From: Stappia indica
GTDB taxonomy: Bacteria > Pseudomonadota > Alphaproteobacteria > Rhizobiales > Stappiaceae
Assembly (NCBI RefSeq): GCF_009789575.1
Contig: NZ_CP046908.1
Span: 3,191,001-3,255,000, forward strand
Direction of reading: 5' to 3'
Length of the DNA: 64,000 nucleotides
A program made the position numbers and the translations under genes. Shown here in pieces: positions 57,442-64,000 of the stretch (position 1 is its first letter; each line of letters starts with the position of its first letter). Under the pieces are notes generated by a model that did not search any database, was not told where the DNA came from, and was given only the letters and a program-made list of their open reading frames with translations.

Positions 57442-60213
57442 TCAGTTGGTGGCGGTGCGCCGCGGCCGCGACGAGCCGTCATGGGCCTCGAGATATTCGC
57501 GGAACCGGTCGTCCGGCATCGGCCGGCCGAGATAGAAGCCCTGGATGCGGGTGCAGCCGAGCCGGTCGAGCAGCGCGCACTGGCCTTCGGTCTCCACACC
57601 CTCGGCGACGACGGTGATGCCGAGGCTGGAGGCCATCGCCACGATCGCCTCGACCAGCGCGCGGTCGTCCCGGTCGGTCTCCAGGTCGCGGATGAACGAA
57701 CGGTCGATCTTCAGGACATCGATGGGAAACCGCTTCAGGTTGCTCAGCGAGGAAAATCCCGTGCCGAAATCGTCGAGCGACAGGCGGATGCCGAGCCGGC
57801 GGATCGCGTTGAGCGTCTCGACAGGGTCGCTGCCGGTCTCGTCGAACATGACGCTCTCGGTAATCTCCAGATGCAGCCGCTCCGGCGGCATGCCGGTACG
57901 CTCGACCGTCTCGCGGACGAGCTCGACGAAATTCTCGTCGCGGCACTGGCGCGGCGAGACGTTGACGCTGATGCCTGGCAGGTCGAGCCCCTGTTCGCTG
58001 CAGCGTCGATAGAACAGGCAGGCCTCCTCCAGAACGAAGGCGCCCAGCGGCACGATCAGTCCCGTGGTCTCGGCGATGGGAATGAAGTCGGCCGGCGGGA
58101 TAGGCCCGCGCTCGGGATCGGTCCAGCGGACCAGGGCCTCGCAGCCGGCGATCCGGTTGTGTGCGATATCGATCACCGGCTGATAGTTCAAGGTGAACTG
58201 GCGTCGTTCCAGCGCCTTGCGCAGGGCGCTTTCAGTTTCCAGCGCCCGCGCCACCTGTTCGTTCATGTGGGCGGAGAAGAAGCGCAGCTTGTTACCTCCT
58301 TCCGCCTTGGCGTGATACATCGCCGTATCGGCCTGGCGCAGAAGGAGTTCGTCATCGCGCCCGTCGCTGGGAAACACGGTGATGCCGATGCTGGTGGTCG
58401 CAAACACCTCGACGCCGTCGCCAAGGACCAGCGGGCGGGCCAGGTGGGCGAGCAGGCGGGCTGCCGTCATCTCCACGTCCATCACGCTGCGGACATTGCT
58501 GAGAATGACGGCGAATTCGTCGCCGCCCAGACGCGCTACCGTATCGTGATCGTCGAGGACCGCGCCGATGCGGACCGCCGTCTCCTTGATCAACTGGTCG
58601 CCGATGCTGTGCCCGAGACTGTCGTTGATGTTCTTGAACCGGTCGAGGTCGAGGAACAGCAGGGCGACGATGTTGCCGTCCCACTGCGCCCGCGACATCG
58701 CTTGGACGAGGCGGTCACGGAACAGGGTGCGGTTCGGCAGGCCGGTCAGTCCGTCGAAATTGGCTTGGCGGACGATCAGCTCTTCCTGGCGCTTGCGCTC
58801 GGAAATGTCGGTGATGGTGACGTGATAGGCACCGGCGCCGTTCCAGCGGGTCTGACGCAGGTACACTTCCACCCAGACCCGCTCTCCGGTTCGCGACAGG
58901 GCCCGCGCCTCGTAGACGTCTGGTGCGGAAGCCCCGGAGGTGCGGGCCCGTGCATAGGATTTCATGCGTTCGTGCTCTTCCGGCGCGAACAGGTCCAGCA
59001 CCGGCAAGCCGATCACATTGTGCCGATCCTCGCTCTCGCGGCCGAGCAGCTGCAGCAGCGCATCGTTGATGTAGAGAACCCGCTGGTTGGAGTGGATGCA
59101 CACGCCCTGCAGGGACTCGTCGATGAGTGCCCGGAACTGCGCATCCGACTCCTTGAGGTCGCGAAACGCTTCCTGCAACGCGACACCGACGGCGTTGAAC
59201 TCGCGGATCTTGCCAGGTCTGTAGGTCAGGTCGGACGTGTCCTGACGGATCCGCGCGGCATACTTGACGAGGCGCTCCAGCGCCGGGCTGGTAAAGCGGT
59301 GCAGGATGTAGGCGCCGAGCACGGAGCCGGCCAGAACATAGAGCAGGAACGGCGTGAACAGCGTCTGATAGGTCGCATCGATATTGTCGATGGTCTCGCC
59401 CGGCCGATCGCTGACCAGGTAGAGCGGCCGGCTGGCCGGGGCCTCCTCCAGCAGGGAGCGGATCAGCAACCGGTCGTCTGCAAGGACATGGTCGACCTGG
59501 CCGAGTTGCTTCAGGGGCGCGCGGCCGCTGCGTACGGCATCCCGCAATTCGCCGCTGGCCGAGATCACCCGCTCGTCGAGAAACAATGCGAGACTTTCCG
59601 TGTCGAGAGCCTTGGCCAGATCGTCCAGGAGGTACTTGCTGTCGTTGAAGACGTAGCCGCCGGTCAACTGGCCGACCACGCGGCCGTCGATGTCGTCCAC
59701 CAGCGGAATGGAGAGGGCTGCAAGCAGCACGGGCGCGGTATTGCCGCTGGCCTCCCCGCCGGTGAACAGATGCCACTGACCGACCGGCATGCGCGAACGC
59801 AGGGCCGGGGTGAGGATCTGGTCGAGATCGTAGAGCGAGGCGCCGGCATCCACCCAGTTCGGCGCGTCGGGCTGGTCGATCCTGAGAAGCTCGAACTGCG
59901 CCCCGATCGGCTGACGGGCGGCATCGGACAGGATCTGCAGAACGAGCCCTTCGTCGCGGGACCAGACGGCACGCCTGAGTGCGGAATTCTCGGACAGTGC
60001 CCGCAGATAGGTGTCGAGCCGGCTGAACGTCTGGTCGAAGACGAGGCGGGCAAGCGTCGCCTCCTTGCGGGCGAAGCGCTTCAGCTCCTGATCTGCGATG
60101 GACAGGCTGCCGACATAGCTGATTGCGAAAAGCACGGCCGACGTCGTCAGCAGCGCGACTGCAAACAGGCCGAGCACGAAGCGGTTGAAGCGGAAGTCGG
60201 CCCTGCGTGTCAT
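57442..60213 (-). CDS. Membrane GGDEF-EAL protein with periplasmic sensor and PAS domain
   Basis: A 923-residue c-di-GMP enzyme. Layout: membrane helix 12-33, periplasmic domain about 35-283, second helix about 286-305, linker, PAS domain about 355-475, GGDEF domain about 485-645 with an intact active site (GGDEF 563-567), EAL domain about 660-905 with EAL at 692-694 and conserved NVSPRQ, EITES, DDFGTG, KIDRSFI, AEGVE and QGFYLG motifs. The inhibitory I-site Arg (RxxD five residues before GGDEF) is replaced: residues 554-557 are DDHD. Both synthesis and hydrolysis of c-di-GMP look possible. Its ATG overlaps the stop of a periplasmic binding protein (ATGA), implying the two form a sensor pair. 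Confidence 0.92.
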   Translation of the reverse strand: MTRRADFRFNRFVLGLFAVALLTTSAVLFAISYVGSLSIADQELKRFARKEATLARLVFDQTFSRLDTYLRALSENSALRRAVWSRDEGLVLQILSDAARQPIGAQFELLRIDQPDAPNWVDAGASLYDLDQILTPALRSRMPVGQWHLFTGGEASGNTAPVLLAALSIPLVDDIDGRVVGQLTGGYVFNDSKYLLDDLAKALDTESLALFLDERVISASGELRDAVRSGRAPLKQLGQVDHVLADDRLLIRSLLEEAPASRPLYLVSDRPGETIDNIDATYQTLFTPFLLYVLAGSVLGAYILHRFTSPALERLVKYAARIRQDTSDLTYRPGKIREFNAVGVALQEAFRDLKESDAQFRALIDESLQGVCIHSNQRVLYINDALLQLLGRESEDRHNVIGLPVLDLFAPEEHERMKSYARARTSGASAPDVYEARALSRTGERVWVEVYLRQTRWNGAGAYHVTITDISERKRQEELIVRQANFDGLTGLPNRTLFRDRLVQAMSRAQWDGNIVALLFLDLDRFKNINDSLGHSIGDQLIKETAVRIGAVLDDHDTVARLGGDEFAVILSNVRSVMDVEMTAARLLAHLARPLVLGDGVEVFATTSIGITVFPSDGRDDELLLRQADTAMYHAKAEGGNKLRFFSAHMNEQVARALETESALRKALERRQFTLNYQPVIDIAHNRIAGCEALVRWTDPERGPIPPADFIPIAETTGLIVPLGAFVLEEACLFYRRCSEQGLDLPGISVNVSPRQCRDENFVELVRETVERTGMPPERLHLEITESVMFDETGSDPVETLNAIRRLGIRLSLDDFGTGFSSLSNLKRFPIDVLKIDRSFIRDLETDRDDRALVEAIVAMASSLGITVVAEGVETEGQCALLDRLGCTRIQGFYLGRPMPDDRFREYLEAHDGSSRPRRTATN

Positions 60214-61325
60214 TGCGAGTAGCGGAACGCCCTCCGTTTCAGCTCTTCGATACGCTGCGGCGCGTCTTCCGACGACACGAGGGCGAACGATCCGGAGAAG
60301 ACGAGGGGAACCTCCTCCGTGCGATCCTGACGGTCGAGCGAGATCGCCTCGGCCATCGCCACGCCGTTGTCGTCGTTGATGCGCATGGCCGTCGCCTCGA
60401 GACGGCCCCCGATCAGATAGTCGAGTTCCGCACTGCCGCCGCCCCAGCCGTTGGTGGCGACCCTCCCCGTCAGGCCCGCGGCTTCTATGGCATCGGCAAC
60501 GCCGAGCGCGATGTCAGTGGAGCAGGAATAGATGAAACCGAGGTCCGGATGTCGCTGCAGCAGCTCAGCGGCCGCCTCGCGGGCCTTCTCCCGATCGAAG
60601 CCGACATAATAGGACGCGACCAGTCGTTTCCCCGGCTGCTCCGCCATGGCAAGCCGGAACGGTTCGCCGCGGGCGTGGCTGACATAGCCCTTCAGGCCGT
60701 AGAAGATGGCGAAGGACTCCGGCTGCGGCCGCGTTTCCAGGACATGATCAGCCAGCAGGCGCGCACCGGTGGCATGGTCGAAGCCGACATAGAGGAACGG
60801 CTGGTCCCGGCCCCAGGCGCGCAGCGGCGTGGTGATGTTCTGAAGGATGACCTTCGGGCGGCCGCGGGCAATGAGGCGCTCCACGAGAACCTTGTGGCGC
60901 AGGGCGTCCAGCGTGAAGATCAGATAGTCGGGATCGGACTTCAGCACCTCGACGATCTGCCGGGTCTGTTCGCGGATTTCCTGACCCGGCAGTGTGAACT
61001 GGGACGTCACCTCGTAGCGGATGCCGAGCTCGTCCAGCCGGCGCTCCAGCGCCACGATGCTGCGCCGCCAGTAGTCAGAGGCCTGGATGGCGGGATAGAC
61101 GACGGCGATGCGCGCCTTGCCGAGCGGGGCGCTGGCGGGGACCGCATCACCCTGCACCCGCTGGGTGAACCGTGCGCTCAGTTCGCGCTGCTCAGGGAAT
61201 TCCTTAAAAAAATCGGGAAGTTCCCAGAATTCGGCGAGAGAGTTGCGGCCGAAGTCGGATCTGGCGATACCGGGCGGGAGCATCGCCAAGAAGAGAAGGA
61301 GGAGAACCGGAAAGAGCAGTCGCAT
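60210..61325 (-). CDS. Periplasmic binding protein (LuxP / sugar-binding-like) coupled to a GGDEF-EAL sensor
   Basis: A 371-residue secreted protein with signal sequence MRLLFPVLLLLFLAMLPPGIARS and a type-I periplasmic-binding-protein fold: KARIAVVYPAIQASDYWRRSIVALERRLDELGI, then DPDYLIFTLDALRHKVLVERLI, YVGFDHATGARLLADHVL, GFIYSCSTDIALGVADAIEAAGL and VATNGWGGGSAELDYL. These follow the ribose/autoinducer-2-binding type. There is no ABC permease or ATPase nearby; the next gene, overlapping by four bases, is a membrane GGDEF-EAL protein. It probably presents a ligand to that protein's periplasmic domain, like LuxP-LuxQ or NspS-MbaA. The start is inferred from the signal peptide. Confidence 0.85.
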   Translation of the reverse strand: MRLLFPVLLLLFLAMLPPGIARSDFGRNSLAEFWELPDFFKEFPEQRELSARFTQRVQGDAVPASAPLGKARIAVVYPAIQASDYWRRSIVALERRLDELGIRYEVTSQFTLPGQEIREQTRQIVEVLKSDPDYLIFTLDALRHKVLVERLIARGRPKVILQNITTPLRAWGRDQPFLYVGFDHATGARLLADHVLETRPQPESFAIFYGLKGYVSHARGEPFRLAMAEQPGKRLVASYYVGFDREKAREAAAELLQRHPDLGFIYSCSTDIALGVADAIEAAGLTGRVATNGWGGGSAELDYLIGGRLEATAMRINDDNGVAMAEAISLDRQDRTEEVPLVFSGSFALVSSEDAPQRIEELKRRAFRYSQ

Positions 61326-61608
61326 TCTTCTCACGGTAGCATTCCGATGCGGCAGCCGTTTCCAGAAGTCTGTCTGATTGGCCAGACACATGCAAGGGAT
61401 CATCATACGATTGAGAAACCGTGAAAAATCCACTTTGATTGTGTCCGCACATGAGGTGTTTCCACGGCCGTAAGGTGTCGCGCGACCGTGGGCCTTCCAC
61501 CCCTGCGGACGTTCGGGCGGGCCTGCAGCGTTGCGCGAGCCGGTCAACCTGCTATACCGCGCGCAAGGACCGGATCAGGTTCCGGCAGATCACGAGCGGA
61601 GTTGCGGA

Positions 61609-62421
61609 ATGAGCGAAATGCGCCTGACGGTGGTAGGGGCTGCCGGTCGCATGGGCGGAGCGCTGATCCGCGCGATTTCGCAGATGGATGGTGTCCGGTT
61701 GTCGGCCGCGGTCGAGCGGGCCGATTCCCCCGCGATCGGGCAGGATTGCGGCGTGCTGGCTGGCCTGCCGGCGAGCGGCATCACCGTAACGGACGACGCG
61801 CTCGCAGCCTTTGCGGCAACGGACGGGGTTCTCGATTTCACGGCGCCTGCCGCCTCGCGGCATTTTGCCGAGCTGGCCGCGCAGGCGCGGATCGTCCATG
61901 TGATCGGCACGACCGGCCTCGGCGACGAAGATCTTTCCGCGATCCACCCGGCCGCCCGGCACGCCCGCATCGTCCAGTCGGGCAACATGAGCCTTGGCGT
62001 CAACCTGCTGGCGGCGCTCGTCCGCCGCGCAGCCGCGGCCCTGGACGAGGATTTCGACATCGAAGTGCTCGAGATGCATCATCGTCACAAAGTCGACGCG
62101 CCGTCCGGCACCGCCTATCTCCTGGGCGAAGCTGCGGCGAAAGGCCGAGGCCTCGATCTCGCCGAGCGCAGCGTGCGCAGCCGCGACGGGTTCACCGGCG
62201 AGCGTCCGCGCGGCGACATCGGTTTCGCAACCTTGCGCGGCGGTACGGTCATCGGCGATCACAGCGTCGTCTTCGCCGGACCGCTCGAGACGATCACCCT
62301 TTCTCACCACGCCCAGGACCGGCAGATCTTTGCCCGGGGCGCGGTGAAGGCGGCCCTGTGGGCCCGCGACAGGAAGCCCGGCTTCTACACGATGGAGGAT
62401 GTGCTCGGTCTGCGCGACTGA
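61609..62421 (+). CDS. dapB: 4-hydroxy-tetrahydrodipicolinate reductase DapB
   Basis: A 270-residue enzyme of lysine/diaminopimelate synthesis. NAD(P)-binding [16 protein letters not shown], then [41 protein letters not shown] and the catalytic block [29 protein letters not shown]. The C-terminal dimerisation segment [27 protein letters not shown] is complete. The ATG at 61609 gives the normal length; an upstream TTG or GTG would add 26 residues without family character. Confidence 0.97.
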   Translation: MSEMRLTVVGAAGRMGGALIRAISQMDGVRLSAAVERADSPAIGQDCGVLAGLPASGITVTDDALAAFAATDGVLDFTAPAASRHFAELAAQARIVHVIGTTGLGDEDLSAIHPAARHARIVQSGNMSLGVNLLAALVRRAAAALDEDFDIEVLEMHHRHKVDAPSGTAYLLGEAAAKGRGLDLAERSVRSRDGFTGERPRGDIGFATLRGGTVIGDHSVVFAGPLETITLSHHAQDRQIFARGAVKAALWARDRKPGFYTMEDVLGLRD

Positions 62422-62460
62422 GCCGCATCTTCCGGCATCCGATCTGGAGACAGTCTCGCA

Positions 62461-63081
62461 ATGGAACATCTTCTTGTGCTCGTGCGCCACGGGCAGAGCG
62501 AATGGAACCTGAAGAACCTTTTCACCGGCTGGAAGGACCCCGGCCTGACAGAGAAGGGGATCGCCGAGGCGCGCGCTGCCGGCGGCAAGCTGCGCGACCT
62601 GAAGCTCGCCTTCGACATCGCCTTCACATCCGATCTCAGTCGTGCCCAGAACACCCTCAAGCTGATCCTGGAGGAACTGGGTCAGGAGGACCTGGAGACG
62701 GTGCGCGATCAGGCTCTTAACGAGCGCGACTACGGCGACCTCACGGGGATGAACAAGGACGAGGCGCGCGAGAAGTTCGGCGAGGAGCAGGTGCATGTGT
62801 GGCGCCGCTCCTTCGACGTTCCCCCTCCCGGCGGCGAAAGCCTCAAGATGACCGCCGAGCGCGTGCTGCCCTATTACCGGTCCGAGATTCTGCCGCAGGT
62901 GATTGCCGGCAAGCGGGTGATCGTCGCCGCCCACGGCAACTCGTTGCGGGCGCTGGTGATGGAGCTGGAAGGCCTGTCGCCCGATGAGATCCTCAAGCGC
63001 GAGTTGGCGACCGGCGCGCCGATCGTCTACCGGCTGACGGACGAGGGCAAGGTCGCCTCCGTCCAGGATCTCTCCGACTGA
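62461..63081 (+). CDS. gpmA: 2,3-bisphosphoglycerate-dependent phosphoglycerate mutase
   Basis: A 206-residue histidine phosphatase-fold mutase. The phosphorylated His10 is in [45 protein letters not shown] and [17 protein letters not shown] hold the other catalytic Glu and His. It interconverts 3- and 2-phosphoglycerate. The length is the short form usual in Rhizobiales. It is 39 bases after dapB, probably one operon, and ends at a very strong terminator. Confidence 0.96.
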   Translation: MEHLLVLVRHGQSEWNLKNLFTGWKDPGLTEKGIAEARAAGGKLRDLKLAFDIAFTSDLSRAQNTLKLILEELGQEDLETVRDQALNERDYGDLTGMNKDEAREKFGEEQVHVWRRSFDVPPPGGESLKMTAERVLPYYRSEILPQVIAGKRVIVAAHGNSLRALVMELEGLSPDEILKRELATGAPIVYRLTDEGKVASVQDLSD

Positions 63082-63094
63082 AACGACCTCTTTC

Positions 63095-63158
63095 GCCGCA
63101 GGTCAAAAAGAAACGGCCGCGCCCTTAGGAGCGCGGCCGTTTCTTTTTGACCTGCGGC
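63095..63158. terminator. Bidirectional terminator with 28-bp perfect stem
   Basis: 63095-63122 is perfectly complementary to 63131-63158 around the loop CCTTAGGA. Each arm holds an A5/T5 tract (GGTCAAAAAGAAACGG / CCGTTTCTTTTTGACC), so the RNA from either strand has a GC core followed by a U-run. It lies between convergent gpmA (13 bases away) and the PfkB kinase (20 bases away). Confidence 0.85.
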
Positions 63159-63177
63159 AGGAAGACGCGTCAGGCGG

Positions 63178-64000
63178 TCACAGACCGAAGCCCTGCTGCT
63201 CCGCCAGCTGCTTCAGCGAGCGCTCCGGGCGGGCGCCGACATGGCCGATGACTTCCGCCGCACACAGGCAGCCGAGCTCGGCCGAGGTGGTGAAGTCGAA
63301 ACTGCGGGCCTGGCCGAGCAGGAAGCCGGAGGCGAACAGGTCGCCGGCGCCGGTCAGATCAACGACATCGGTCACCGCGGCGGCGGGAACCCGCACGGTC
63401 TCCTCGCGCGAAATCGCCATCGCACCATGGGCGCCGAGGGTGAGCGCGGTGGTCGGGCAGTCCCCGCGAACGGCCGCGATCGCCGTATCGAGGTCGGCGG
63501 TCTCGTACAGCGCCTTCAACTCGTGCTCGTTGGCGAACAGCAGGTCGATCGTGCCATCGCGCATCATGCCGAGGAACTCGGAGCGGTAGCGGTCGACGCA
63601 GAAACTGTCGGAAAGCGTCAGGCTGACCTTACGGCCGTGCGCATGGGCGATCTCGGCAGCCTTGAGGAAGGCCGCCTTGGCCGCGGGCGGATCCCAGAGA
63701 TAGCCTTCCATATAGGTGATCGCCGAGGCCGCGACCGTGTCCGCATCGATGTCCTTTTCGGACAGCTCGACGCAGGCGCCCAGATAGGTGTTCATGGTCC
63801 GCTCGCCATCCGGCGTGATCAGGATCATCGAGCGCGCCGTGGGTGGGCCGTCGACGAGGACCGGCGTTTCGAAATGCACGCCGGTGCCGCGCATGTCATG
63901 GCGAAAGGCGCTGCCGAGTTCGTCTTCTGCGACCTTGCCGAAATAGGCGGAGGCCCCGCCGAGCACGGCAACGCCGGCTGCCGTATTTCCGGCGCTGCCG
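63178..64000 (-). CDS. PfkB family carbohydrate/nucleoside kinase, 5' end outside window
   Basis: The last ~274 residues of a ribokinase-fold kinase; the frame stays open to the window edge. Visible: GSAGNTAAGVAVLGGASAYFGKVAEDELG (PfkB signature 1), ANEHELKALYE, and DVVDLTGAGDLFASGFLLG (signature 2 with the catalytic Asp of GAGD). Adenosine-kinase-like PfkB proteins are close, with SEKDIDADTVAASAITYMEGYLWD in the middle. The substrate could be a sugar or nucleoside. The C-terminus SLKQLAEQQGFGL is intact. Confidence 0.9.
   Translation of the reverse strand, partial: GSAGNTAAGVAVLGGASAYFGKVAEDELGSAFRHDMRGTGVHFETPVLVDGPPTARSMILITPDGERTMNTYLGACVELSEKDIDADTVAASAITYMEGYLWDPPAAKAAFLKAAEIAHAHGRKVSLTLSDSFCVDRYRSEFLGMMRDGTIDLLFANEHELKALYETADLDTAIAAVRGDCPTTALTLGAHGAMAISREETVRVPAAAVTDVVDLTGAGDLFASGFLLGQARSFDFTTSAELGCLCAAEVIGHVGARPERSLKQLAEQQGFGL

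Overview
The window is about 64 kb of dense, GC-rich, uniformly coding bacterial DNA with no rRNA, tRNA, CRISPR array or prophage that I can see. Gene content and order point to an alphaproteobacterium of the Rhizobiales (Hyphomicrobiales): a PmtA-type phospholipid N-methyltransferase beside dnaJ, a DUF992 protein, a Mur-type Fur regulator after tsaB-rimI, and the run metK-trmB-rimP-nusA-rnpM-infB-rbfA-truB-rpsO-pnp. The high GC would suit a Stappia/Pannonibacter-like lineage, but that is a guess.

Left part (1-9.9 kb), accessory metabolism. After a truncated M48 protease and a secreted Ntn amidase come two divergent groups around an unusually long 1.18-kb spacer. Leftward are a GntR/FCD regulator, an EctD-like 2-oxoglutarate dioxygenase and an SDR dehydrogenase. 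Rightward are a PhnD-PhnC-PhnE-PhnE importer and a cupin. No C-P lyase gene is present, and two near-identical 20-bp sites exactly 60 bp apart lie in the spacer. This is the best candidate here for an undescribed uptake/oxidation pathway. A 268-bp transposase-less inverted-repeat element (MITE) sits at the 3' end of the next gene, a LysE exporter, and has changed only that gene's stop codon.

Middle part (10-31 kb): a SulP transporter, pmtA, the dnaK-dnaJ chaperone unit (interrupted by an FkbM methyltransferase), a second SulP transporter coupled to a tandem UspA protein, pdxH, a molybdate locus (short ModE, modABC, two Mo-box-like sites), an FMN reductase, a YjbR protein, and a full methionine-degradation locus mdeR-mdeA-mdeB (Lrp regulator, methionine gamma-lyase, 2-oxobutyrate-type E1 dehydrogenase).

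Right part (31-64 kb), mainly core genes: hslV/hslU (separated by a mini-ORF and a membrane protein), UspA, Nfu, tsaB-rimI-mur-plsC-miaB-phoH-ybeY-corC-lnt, a Cro/CI-like regulator, metK, trmB, and the rimP-nusA-infB transcription/translation operon with an attenuator-like leader. The pnp leader carries a long RNA stem that looks like an RNase III target. These are followed by a signalling pair (periplasmic binding protein translationally coupled to a membrane GGDEF-EAL protein), dapB, gpmA, and a PfkB sugar kinase cut by the window end.
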